Shown: positions 1 through 6,184, counted from the stretch's first letter. The stretch is DNA of 8,757 nt from Pseudomonadota bacterium (GCA_022360105.1 JAKSDL010000667.1:1-8757), one strand, 5' to 3'. The notes: generated from the sequence alone by a model not told the origin. Program-made: numbers and translations.

Positions 1-935
1 TCCAGCTCGTAGCGCACCTGCAGGTTCCCTACAACTGTACCTATGGAGGAAAGTGGTTGTCTCCATTGATGGGCAATCATGCTGATCATTTCTCCCATGG
101 CAGACATTTTTGATTGCTGAACCAGCAATTGTTCTTTTTCCCGAGTCTTTTTAACTTCCTCTTCAACCCGCTTCTTTAAACCTTGATTTAACTCTTCCAA
201 CTCCCGAGTTCGCTGCTTAACCTTTTCTTCGAGAAGCTTGTTTTGATCCTGCATCGCTTGAAAAGTAATCCGAATTCGTTTCTTAATCTCCAAGGTCACG
301 ACGCCTGTTATCAATCCGGTTATGAGCAGTATCCCGCATTTTGGATAGATGCTCCCCTCCATGTAAAATGAAAGGCTGGCTGATGTTGAAGCTGTTTTCA
401 GAAAATAAGTGGTAACCGCCCAATATTCAACAGCCGCTACAAATCCGGTAAAAGCAGATAACTTAAAGTCCAGTCTTAAGGCACTAAGCAGAATAAACAC
501 AAAATAGAGAAAACTACCGGGACCAAGTAAAACTTCAATCGGGTCCACTAAAAAAGAAGTAATAATAATCCCCACGGTAGGCAGGCTTGCTTCCTCAAAT
601 GCGTTGCCATAACGGATCTTCTTGGAGATGACTTTTCCACTCCTGGCAGCAGATTTAACCACAAAACGAATGAGCAGTTCGTAAAGGGTTATACCGAGAT
701 AAAACAGGAGGAACCGAAAAGGCAGGTTCTTGAACTTGGCTGCAGGGCCGATAAAATCAAATCCAACCAGGGGCAGAATGGAAATTGCTATTACCAGAAA
801 GCCGAATAGAGCAATTAAAATATTGCTTCTAAGCAACTCACTCTTGAGCTGCTCTTTGTTCATATACTTTGCAAATTCGGAATCGTTTTCAGCGTCGTCT
901 AAAAAGAACTTCTCGATGAGTTTTGAAAAATCCAT
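1..935 (-). CDS. Membrane sensor histidine kinase, 3' part missing (runs off window)
   Basis: Sensor kinase that should autophosphorylate a histidine in response to an unknown signal. My translation gives 311 complete residues from the ATG at 933-935, open to the window edge. About six hydrophobic segments are visible (roughly residues 38-61, 73-94, 117-136, 139-155, 158-178, 198-215). A charged coiled-coil-like linker follows (about 219-275), then the H-box IAHQWRQPLSSI with the likely phospho-His at H289. The ATPase domain lies outside the window. An AGGA Shine-Dalgarno at 942-945, six bases before the ATG, supports the start. It lies 84 bp downstream of the response regulator on the same strand, so it may be the third gene of that operon. 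The H-box is the MxAHQWRQPL type common in Desulfobacterota and Campylobacterota. The membrane part matches no named sensory domain I can identify. The kinase call is firm; signal and partner are unknown. Confidence 0.88.
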   Translation of the reverse strand, partial: MDFSKLIEKFFLDDAENDSEFAKYMNKEQLKSELLRSNILIALFGFLVIAISILPLVGFDFIGPAAKFKNLPFRFLLFYLGITLYELLIRFVVKSAARSGKVISKKIRYGNAFEEASLPTVGIIITSFLVDPIEVLLGPGSFLYFVFILLSALRLDFKLSAFTGFVAAVEYWAVTTYFLKTASTSASLSFYMEGSIYPKCGILLITGLITGVVTLEIKKRIRITFQAMQDQNKLLEEKVKQRTRELEELNQGLKKRVEEEVKKTREKEQLLVQQSKMSAMGEMISMIAHQWRQPLSSIGTVVGNLQVRYEL

Positions 936-1019
936 CAAATTTCCTGTAGTGTTTGCTTTGGTGGGACTGTTTTGGATCCGTTTGTTGCAGGTTGGAGATA
1001 CGGGATTCCATGTTTGGAT

Positions 1020-1703
1020 TTATATTCGCAAATAGGTCCGCTCGGGCCTGCCGACAGTCCCATAAGACAGATCAGCTTTGACTATTCCACTGGATACCAG
1101 GTACTCCAGGTACCTCCTGGCAGTGGTCCGGCTTACACCTACCAATTCTCCAATCTTCTCCGCACTAACCCCTGTTTTGCTACCTTTATCCATTACATTG
1201 ATTATTTTTTCCAGGGTAATGGAATCGATCCCTTTCGGCATGGACAGTTCATCCGTCGGTTCCGGTTTTACCGGATGAAGCAATCCATCCACATCCCTTT
1301 GGTCAAGGGTTTTCATATCCGTGATTTTAGAACGGAATTCATAGTACTTGTTCAAGGTACTTTGAAACCGTCCGAACTCAATGGGTTTAAGTATATAATC
1401 AAAAACCCCGCCGCGAATCGCCTCCTGCAATACATTCACTTCTTTGGCTGCGGTAATTAGTATCACATCAATACCGCGATACCGGGATCTTATTTTCCAG
1501 AGCAGGTCGATACCGTTTCCTTCCGGAAAGTAGATATCAAGTAAAACCAGATCCGGCTTTAAAATTCTTAACATCTCCTCGGCATCTGCGATGCTGTGAG
1601 CGATTCCGATAACCGTGTACTCTTTTACTTTTTCGGTAAACAAGCTTTGGATTTCAGCGACTTTTTTATCATCTTCAACAATCAAAACTCGAATAGGATC
1701 CAT
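1020..1703 (-). CDS. CitB/DcuR-type response regulator (receiver plus C-terminal HTH)
   Basis: Transcriptional response regulator, 227 aa, probably phosphorylated by the kinase just upstream. The receiver domain covers about residues 4-120: acidic pair D11/D12, phospho-acceptor D56 in LVLLDIYFPEGNG, T84 in LITAAKE, and K106-P107 in YILKPIEF. The C-terminal part (about 160-227) has a helix-turn-helix around 179-205 (VSAEKIGELVGVSRTTARRYLEYL) and a wing-like end GTVGRPERTY. This is the CitB/DcuR/MalR layout rather than OmpR, NarL or NtrC. The length is normal for that family (about 220-240 aa). The start is well supported: AGGAG at 1709-1713 lies five bases before the ATG, inside the 3' end of the kinase gene, and the kinase TGA is separated from this ATG by one base, which implies translational coupling. 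Members of this family usually control uptake or metabolism of citrate or C4-dicarboxylates; the target here is inferred. Confidence 0.93.
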   Translation of the reverse strand: MDPIRVLIVEDDKKVAEIQSLFTEKVKEYTVIGIAHSIADAEEMLRILKPDLVLLDIYFPEGNGIDLLWKIRSRYRGIDVILITAAKEVNVLQEAIRGGVFDYILKPIEFGRFQSTLNKYYEFRSKITDMKTLDQRDVDGLLHPVKPEPTDELSMPKGIDSITLEKIINVMDKGSKTGVSAEKIGELVGVSRTTARRYLEYLVSSGIVKADLSYGTVGRPERTYLRI

Positions 1704-1704
1704 G

Positions 1705-3321
1705 TCAGCTCCTTTCCTGCTTGGGGATAATCACTGTAAATGCGGCTCCACCCAGATCCGATTTTGAGATGCTGACGCTTCCGCCCAGCTTTTTCAAGGC
1801 TCGATCAACCAAAAAAAGTCCGGTTCCGTATCCATCACCCCCTTTAGTGGAATACCCCATTTCGAAAATCTTGTCATATTTTGTCTCTTCAACCCCCCGA
1901 CCTTTGTCATCAAATTCAAAAACAAGATCGTTGCCCAGGTCAGTCATGGACAGATTAACAACCCTTTCTGCTTGATCCTGGTTGATAACAGCCTCAAACG
2001 CATTGTCCAGCATATTGCCGACAACAGTGACAATGCGCTCCCTGCTTACATGATCGGGGATATCAGACATGCTGCTGTTGGGATCGATGGTAAAATCCAC
2101 ATTGAGTTCCTTGGCCTGGCTGTATTTCCCCAGTATCAGTCCCGCTAAGATCGGATCCGGCACCACTTCCATCAGGAAATTTATCAAATACTGGTATCCC
2201 GACGTTTCACTACTGATAAGATCGATCGCCTCCTGGTTATGGCCAATCTGAATCAAGCCGGATATTGTATACAGTTTATTGGAATATTCATGGGTTTGCG
2301 TGCGCAGCATTTCCGAATAGGTTTTTAACTGTGAGAGCTTCTTGGTCAACCTGTCCAACTCATTTTTACGTCTAAAACTGGCCACAACACCATTTATAGA
2401 ACCATTGCTGATGATGGGGATACGATTAACCACCAACACCTCATCTCCGATAACAAGTTCCCTGTCAAAGTGACTTTCACCGGTTTTCAAAATTGTGGTC
2501 ATTTTATTTTGAGGCAGAACTTCCTGAATGGGTTCACCGATAACTGTTTTGTGAGAATCGATGCCTATGGTTTCAAATGCAGTTTTGTTGATCGTGGTGA
2601 TGCGGGTTTGTGCATCAATGGCAATAATTCCTTCCCGAACAGATTCCAGGGTTGCTGTTCGTTCCTGCAACAGCCAGGCGATCTCGTTTGGTTCCAATCC
2701 CAGAATGGCTTTTTTAAATCGATTGGCAATAAACATGGCAGCAAAAACGGCCACAAACACCAATAAGGGGATAAACAGCAGGATCCTGTATTGGTAGCTC
2801 TGGATGATGGAATCCAGGTCTTCTAGCAGGTAGCCAACCGAAACAATACCGATAATTGTTCCATCCTTGTCAAATATCGGACTTTTCCCGCGAATTGAAG
2901 GTCCCAAAGTGCCCACAGCTTTTGAAATATAATACTCACCTTTGTCCAGGGCTCGCCTGCTATCTCCGCCGACCATATGCTTTCCCAAACGTTCACGAAT
3001 CGGATGCGCATAACGTTTTGCTTCGTGATCGCCAATGACGATGAATTCAGCCCCTGTTTTTACCCGAATACGCTCGATCATTTCCTGAATCTTTTGCTCC
3101 GGATCTTTTTTGATCAGCAGTTCCTTCAATTCGGGAATCAGTGAAACCGCTTGAGAAACATTTAGCGCCCGAATACCGATCTGCTCCTCTGTGATGCCCG
3201 AAATCGTATTCACCGAAAGCACACCAATAACTGAAACTTGGAAAATGACCAACAGCAGAATAAACAGAATCAATTTTGTCTTCAACTTTTGTGGGCGAAG
3301 AAACTGTGCTATTTCACGCAT
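1705..3321 (-). CDS. CitA/DcuS-type sensor histidine kinase
   Basis: Membrane sensor kinase of 538 aa, the usual length for CitA/DcuS. Order of parts: TM1 about 17-37; extracytoplasmic PAS-like ligand domain about 40-175 with RYAHPIRERLGKHMVGGD (103-120) and GPSIRGKSPIFDKDG (140-154), which correspond to the carboxylate-binding segments of CitA and DcuS; TM2 about 179-199; cytoplasmic PAS about 220-315; dimerisation helix with H344 in RTQTHEYSNKL; N-box VGNMLDNAFEA (434-444); G1 DDKGRGV (471-477); F-box IFEMGYSTK (485-493); G2 GYGTGLFLV (497-505). All catalytic boxes look intact. Family knowledge points to a di- or tricarboxylate ligand; the exact ligand cannot be read from sequence. No Shine-Dalgarno precedes the ATG, and the frame is closed by a stop eight codons upstream, so the start is fixed if translation uses ATG. 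It forms a unit with the response regulator one base downstream. Confidence 0.94.
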   Translation of the reverse strand: MREIAQFLRPQKLKTKLILFILLLVIFQVSVIGVLSVNTISGITEEQIGIRALNVSQAVSLIPELKELLIKKDPEQKIQEMIERIRVKTGAEFIVIGDHEAKRYAHPIRERLGKHMVGGDSRRALDKGEYYISKAVGTLGPSIRGKSPIFDKDGTIIGIVSVGYLLEDLDSIIQSYQYRILLFIPLLVFVAVFAAMFIANRFKKAILGLEPNEIAWLLQERTATLESVREGIIAIDAQTRITTINKTAFETIGIDSHKTVIGEPIQEVLPQNKMTTILKTGESHFDRELVIGDEVLVVNRIPIISNGSINGVVASFRRKNELDRLTKKLSQLKTYSEMLRTQTHEYSNKLYTISGLIQIGHNQEAIDLISSETSGYQYLINFLMEVVPDPILAGLILGKYSQAKELNVDFTIDPNSSMSDIPDHVSRERIVTVVGNMLDNAFEAVINQDQAERVVNLSMTDLGNDLVFEFDDKGRGVEETKYDKIFEMGYSTKGGDGYGTGLFLVDRALKKLGGSVSISKSDLGGAAFTVIIPKQERS

Positions 3322-3358
3322 AATGCAAACCGTTTTTTCTTAAAAATGACGTATTGAT

Positions 3359-3547
3359 TCACCACGAAAACACGAAGTTTTTCGTTTAAAGGCTTTTAAG
3401 CACAGAAATCAGGGAAGGTTGTGAAAACAGCCTTGAAATCTCATACATTGTTGATTGATATTTCTTGCACATAATATCCTCAGGAATCTGAAGAAAAACC
3501 TTTGCTGCTGACAGATTCTATCTGTTTTTTTCTTTGCTTCGTGGTGA
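3359..3547. repeat. Inverted CACGAAG-type intergenic repeat pair
   Basis: TCACCACGAA at 3359-3368 is the exact reverse complement of TTCGTGGTGA at 3538-3547. The left copy continues as AACACGAAG and the right copy is preceded by CTTTGC. Together they frame a 189-bp A/T-rich segment with no gene. Motifs of the form TTCACCACGAAGACACGAAG are dispersed intergenic repeats in many environmental Proteobacteria and Desulfobacterota (general knowledge, not tested here). The pair could be the ends of a small non-autonomous element or two independent insertions. No target-site duplication was recognised. Confidence 0.55.
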
Positions 3548-3760
3548 CTGGTTACAAATGATAAGGTTAATGAAATTTGTTTGTGTCAGGTTGAATGATA
3601 AACTAAAAATCAAGCGAAGGGTATCCCGGGGATTGGACCTGGCGTAACTCCGGAAATAGTGGTCACCCAGGTATACGAAAGTTTGCCGGGAGAGAGGATC
3701 AGGGACATACTTTTAAGTAAAGTTTGTGCATATAAAAAAAGAGTTCATTTTGTTCATATT

Positions 3761-3775
3761 GATCACTGGCTGATC
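3761..3775. promoter_or_regulatory. Short inverted repeat, possible operator
   Basis: GATCA at 3761-3765 and TGATC at 3771-3775 are reverse complements around a five-base spacer. Two direct copies of GTTCAT lie just upstream (3743-3757). The site is about 85 bases before the dehydrogenase ATG, where an activator or repressor could act. A five-base arm is short and can arise by chance. No link to the response regulator is shown. Confidence 0.25.
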
Positions 3776-3835
3776 TTGAGTTTTTTTGTGTATCGTAAAA
3801 GCCAGTTTGCTATGTTATTCGAGAGAAAGATTTGA

Positions 3836-3857
3836 ACCACCGAGACACAGAGAAAAA
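3836..3857 (+). repeat. CACCGAGACACAGAG repeat motif serving as ribosome-binding site
   Basis: ACCACCGAGACACAGAG (3836-3852) matches a known style of dispersed intergenic repeat (ACCACAGAGACACAGAG-like) and is related in form to the CACGAAG copies 300-480 bases upstream. Its last bases, AGAG at 3849-3852, lie five bases before the dehydrogenase ATG and are the only Shine-Dalgarno-like sequence there. The repeat therefore appears to supply the ribosome-binding site. It also decides the start: the frame stays open upstream to a TTG at 3786, but those extra residues are low-complexity sequence encoded by the repeat. Confidence 0.45.
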
Positions 3858-4919
3858 ATGAAAAATACGACTACTTTCGCAGCAACTGAACTGGAAGAAC
3901 TGGTTTCCAGTATTTTCCAGGCCTATGACATTCCAATTGAAGATTCCGTGACCATTGCCAAAGGACTTGTGGCATCTGATTTGCGAGGTGTTTATTCCCA
4001 TGGTGTTGTCCGTGTTGCCATGTATTGCGAAAGATTACGGCATGACCTGGTGAATCGGAAACCGAATATCAAGGTTTCATTAACCAGTCCGGCATCCAAG
4101 CTGGTGGATGGAGATAACGGCATGGGATTTGTGGTTGGCAAACGAGCCATGGAGGAGGCAATCAGTCAAGCCGGAGAAATGGGTGTATCACTGGTTGGAG
4201 TAAAAAACAGCGGACACTTCGGGATGTCGGCTTTTTATTTACAGCAAGCCCTGGATGCCGGGTTTATGAGTTTTGTATACACCAATTCGTCGCCTGCCAT
4301 GCCTGTTTGGGGCGGACGGGAAAAATTTTTGGGAGCCAGTCCTTTTGCAGCGGCAGCACCTGGAGGTGAACTGGGATCTTATCTGCTGGATATGGCCTGC
4401 ACGGTTACCGCACGGGGAAAGTTAAAATACGCAGCCCAGCGGGGTGAGTCCATCGCTACCGGACTGGCCCTGGATTCAGAGGGTCGTCCAACAACTGACG
4501 GCGAGAAGGCGTTCCATGGTGTTTTGCTTCCCTTTGGTGGTGTTAAAGGCGCTGCACTGGCCATGTTGATGGAGATACTTTGCGGCGTGTTCACGGGAGC
4601 CAACTTCGCAGGCGATGTCAAGAACCCTCACACCGACCTGTCTGGTCCTCAAGATGTCGGCCACTTTTTTATGGCCATCAAACCTGATTTATTTATGCCT
4701 TTGGAAACGTATCAGGCAAGAATGGACACGCTCATTTCAAGAGCCAAAGCCTGCAAAAAAGCGGAAGGGTTTGAAAACATCTTCATTCCGGGGGAGATAG
4801 AAGCCAACATGGAACAAGAGAGACTTCAAAACGGCATTCCCCTCACCCAGGATGTTATCGATTCCCTCAAAAAAGAAGCGAAATCTGCAGGTGTGCAATC
4901 TGGTTCCTCATTAATTTAA
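3858..4919 (+). CDS. LDH2/MDH2-family NAD(P)-dependent 2-hydroxyacid dehydrogenase
   Basis: Cytosolic oxidoreductase of the malate/L-lactate dehydrogenase type 2 family (relatives: ureidoglycolate dehydrogenase AllD, sulfolactate dehydrogenase ComC, delta-1-piperideine-2-carboxylate reductase). It interconverts a 2-hydroxyacid and a 2-oxoacid with NAD(P)H. The 353-aa length from the ATG at 3858 is typical. Family marks: DLRGVYSHGV with H48, KNSGHFGMSAF with H120, TNSSPAMPVWGG (142-153), the LGASPFA segment (158-164), DMACTVTARGKL (178-189), ALDSEGRPTTD (204-214), LLPFGGVKG (223-231) and a C-terminal PGE...GIPLT segment (311-330). The position that is often His or Tyr in GG-H/Y-KG is Val here (V229), so substrate use may differ. 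The N-terminal region aligns with the family from this ATG, so I reject the upstream TTG start. The gene diverges from a carboxylate-type two-component system, consistent with control by it. Exact substrate is unresolved: malate, lactate, sulfolactate or another acid. Confidence 0.9.
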   Translation: MKNTTTFAATELEELVSSIFQAYDIPIEDSVTIAKGLVASDLRGVYSHGVVRVAMYCERLRHDLVNRKPNIKVSLTSPASKLVDGDNGMGFVVGKRAMEEAISQAGEMGVSLVGVKNSGHFGMSAFYLQQALDAGFMSFVYTNSSPAMPVWGGREKFLGASPFAAAAPGGELGSYLLDMACTVTARGKLKYAAQRGESIATGLALDSEGRPTTDGEKAFHGVLLPFGGVKGAALAMLMEILCGVFTGANFAGDVKNPHTDLSGPQDVGHFFMAIKPDLFMPLETYQARMDTLISRAKACKKAEGFENIFIPGEIEANMEQERLQNGIPLTQDVIDSLKKEAKSAGVQSGSSLI

Positions 4920-5495
4920 TTGGTAGATCCTTTCTACAGCCTCGTTGCGGAGCTCTTTTGAAGCTATCTGGAACCTGGTAACCATTCGGGAGATCGATTC
5001 GCTGTCTTCCGTTACTCGTGAAAGCAGACTTTCGTTTAATCTTTTTTCTGCCTGGTTGAGTTGCTCACAATACTCCCGGTAATGATCGGGTTTTTGGTAA
5101 ACCTGGCGAATGAGGTCCTCATAGGTCTCACCGTTTGCTTTGAGAAGTCGGAAGTAATGTTGTGATTGACATTTAAACAGTTCAACCTGCTGCTCCCTGG
5201 CTTTTTCCGGCAATTCGGTGGTTTGTGCCAGTTTATCAAAATCCGGGTTTTCCTCTTCTTCAAGTGATTCAACGGCATGCAACGCACGCTTGATTGCAAT
5301 CAGGTAATTCTCAGCAAATCGTTTTTTGGAACTGGTGAATCGTTGCAATTGATAAAAATAGAAAACAAAAATAATCGGGATCAAAATCATCCAGAGACTC
5401 AATTCAGGCTTATCAATGATGCGACTGGCCAGCGAGTTGGTAAACCTGGTTTCCTCCTCCAGAATGAGGGCCTTTTTTTCTGTAACTGATCTCAT
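4911..5495 (-). CDS. Membrane-anchored helical protein of unknown function
   Basis: A 194-aa protein I cannot assign to a named family. One strong hydrophobic segment covers about 33-50 (LWMILIPIIFVFYFYQLQ) and is followed at once by basic residues (R52, K57, K58, R59), so by the positive-inside rule the long C-terminal part should be cytoplasmic. That part (about 55-194) is highly charged, almost free of glycine and proline, and looks like a helical bundle or coiled coil, with acidic SLEEEENPDFD at 77-87. There is one Cys in FKCQSQHYF and one in REYCEQL; no metal or catalytic motif is evident. The start has no clear Shine-Dalgarno, but a stop upstream leaves this as the first ATG. It is the last gene of the minus-strand run after the transporter and the 79-aa protein, separated from the latter by a strong hairpin. 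Its last 9 bp overlap the convergent dehydrogenase. Confidence 0.72.
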   Translation of the reverse strand: MRSVTEKKALILEEETRFTNSLASRIIDKPELSLWMILIPIIFVFYFYQLQRFTSSKKRFAENYLIAIKRALHAVESLEEEENPDFDKLAQTTELPEKAREQQVELFKCQSQHYFRLLKANGETYEDLIRQVYQKPDHYREYCEQLNQAEKRLNESLLSRVTEDSESISRMVTRFQIASKELRNEAVERIYQLN

Positions 5496-5531
5496 TTCAA
5501 ACCATGTTTCTTTGGTTTTTTAACGCGGATG

Positions 5532-5572
5532 TGATCCCGGGCCCGGAGATATTAGAAAAAAGCCCGGGATCA
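5532..5572. terminator. Strong 11-bp hairpin between the two small membrane-protein genes
   Basis: TGATCCCGGGC (5532-5542) and GCCCGGGATCA (5562-5572) are perfect reverse complements around a 19-base loop that includes six consecutive A (T on the minus strand). It lies 34 bases after the stop of the 79-aa gene and before the 194-aa gene. There is no T-run after the stem in either direction, so it is not a classical intrinsic terminator; it may be a partial terminator, an mRNA-stabilising 3' end or a processing site that lowers expression of the downstream gene. Confidence 0.5.
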
Positions 5573-5606
5573 TAAGCACCTGGTGACAGTGCTATTTGGA
5601 AAAATC

Positions 5607-5846
5607 CTAAAATGTTGTAACACCCTGGCGGGGAGTATAGGCCATCGTATTATCCATGTTGATGTTGGCTTCGGAAAACTCCTCGATTTCCGTGTAGTAC
5701 AACGCCCCGGCGTCGATATCCCTTTCATCGATAAAGCTGATCAAAGGCTTTACGGCCGGATGGTTATCCATCATCGGTGCCAGGTAAAGCATGAATATCA
5801 TGCATAGAGCCATTGAAATGATAAATCCTGCCACTCTTTTGAGCAT
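5607..5846 (-). CDS. Small single-pass membrane protein of unknown function
   Basis: A 79-aa protein. A basic start (MLKR) and a hydrophobic segment at about 6-24 (AGFIISMALCMIFMLYLAP) predict N-in topology with residues 27-79 outside the membrane; a signal peptide is less likely because no cleavage motif is clear. The exported part carries FIDERDIDAGALYYTEIEEF (38-57), acidic and aromatic, followed by a low-complexity tail with MDNTMAY. I know no function for it. A strong AGGAG Shine-Dalgarno on the minus strand, in CACACAGGAGTCAAC just upstream of the ATG, makes this a convincing gene despite its size. It is the next gene after the extended YeiH-type transporter, separated by 338 bp, and could be an accessory subunit of it (inference). 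The long gap and a TATAAT-like box at 6064-6069 on the minus strand leave room for its own promoter. Confidence 0.75.
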   Translation of the reverse strand: MLKRVAGFIISMALCMIFMLYLAPMMDNHPAVKPLISFIDERDIDAGALYYTEIEEFSEANINMDNTMAYTPRQGVTTF

Positions 5847-6076
5847 GTTGACTCCTGTGTGAGAGGAAGGTTTTGCTCCATCCTTCTCATGTTAAGAACG
5901 GAGACGTCTGGCAAACCTTCACGTAATTCTTTAAATACTAAATAGTGCCTGAAAAAAAACCAATTTAACCGATACCAATAAAAGCATTAAAAGCAGCTTG
6001 GTACTTCGAAGTTTAGTACTTTCAGCAGCCAGCGATCACCTCTCAGCCGGTTTTTTGCTTGTCATTATACTGTTTT

Positions 6077-6130
6077 AAGCTGAACGCTGAAAGCTAACGG
6101 CTGACAGCACGTTAATCTTCAAGCTGAACC
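6077..6130. repeat. GCTGA-type degenerate intergenic repeats
   Basis: Short, imperfect units follow one another: AAGCTGAAC, GCTGAAAGC, TAACGGCTGACAGC, then again AAGCTGAACC at 6121-6130. The opposite orientation (TTTCAGCAGCC near 6020-6030) appears on the other side of the TATAAT-like box. Runs of GCTGAAAGCTGA-like units are a recognisable dispersed intergenic repeat in environmental proteobacterial genomes (general knowledge). No coding capacity; role unknown. Confidence 0.45.
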
Positions 6131-6144
6131 CCGGCATCCGGCAT
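6131..6144. repeat. Tandem 7-bp duplication CCGGCAT x2
   Basis: CCGGCAT occurs twice head to tail at 6131-6137 and 6138-6144, directly next to the GCTGA repeats. It is too short to be more than a local duplication, but it marks this gap as repeat-prone. Confidence 0.4.
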
Positions 6145-6162
6145 AAGACTGGCTAAGGGTTT

Positions 6163-6178
6163 AACGATTTTTTTCGTT
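6163..6178. terminator. Small hairpin just after the transporter stop codon
   Basis: AACGA (6163-6167) and TCGTT (6174-6178) are reverse complements around a T6 loop (A6 on the minus strand), beginning six bases beyond the transporter stop. The five-base, A/T-containing stem is weak and lacks a following T-run on the minus strand. It could at most be a minor 3'-end structure; strong termination here is unlikely. Confidence 0.25.
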
Positions 6179-6184
6179 CAGACA

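Larger units (their letters stand above)
3322..3857. other. Divergent intergenic region between kinase and dehydrogenase
   Basis: These 536 bases separate two divergent genes and should carry both promoters. I could not place a convincing -35/-10 pair for either. The region holds an inverted pair of CACGAAG-type repeats (3359-3547), an open frame without a good start (3602-3835), an A/T-rich stretch with two GTTCAT copies nine bases apart (3743-3748, 3752-3757) beside an inverted repeat GATCA-CTGGC-TGATC (3761-3775), and a second repeat motif at the dehydrogenase ribosome-binding site. The 3743-3775 segment is the best candidate for binding by the response regulator, but this is only inference. 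Confidence 0.6.
5847..6184. other. Repeat-rich gap between transporter and 79-aa gene
   Basis: No gene is supported in these 338 bases. Read on the minus strand from the transporter stop: a small hairpin (6163-6178), a tandem CCGGCAT pair (6131-6144), GCTGA-type repeats (6077-6130), a TATAAT match at 6064-6069 without a good -35, a 10-bp palindrome ACTTCGAAGT (6003-6012) flanked by GTACT/AGTAC, and the Shine-Dalgarno of the 79-aa gene. A weak GAAGG/CCTTC inverted repeat (5866-5870, 5882-5886) lies just before that ribosome-binding site. Confidence 0.55.

Noticed and set aside
730..1460. Plus-strand open frames opposite the kinase and response regulator
   Set aside because: They lie antisense to well-supported signalling genes and their translations show no domain or composition of a real protein.
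3433..3465. TTGAAA-17-TGATAT as a plus-strand sigma-70 promoter
   Set aside because: The -10 match is partial, it lies about 400 bases before the dehydrogenase, and it is within the putative repeat unit; too weak to annotate.
3786..3857. Upstream extension of the dehydrogenase to a TTG start
   Set aside because: The added 24 residues are encoded by an intergenic repeat and an A/T tract, have no ribosome-binding site and do not belong to the family N-terminus, which begins at the ATG at 3858.
5840..5890. Short minus-strand frame starting MRRMEQ before and overlapping the 79-aa gene
   Set aside because: It has no clear ribosome-binding site, overlaps the true start out of frame and shows no leader-peptide features such as runs of one amino acid.
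6020..6062. CTGAGA-containing sequence on the minus strand resembling part of a TPP riboswitch
   Set aside because: Only a short CTGAGAGG-like piece is present. The other conserved TPP elements and pairing partners are absent and no thiamine gene follows.
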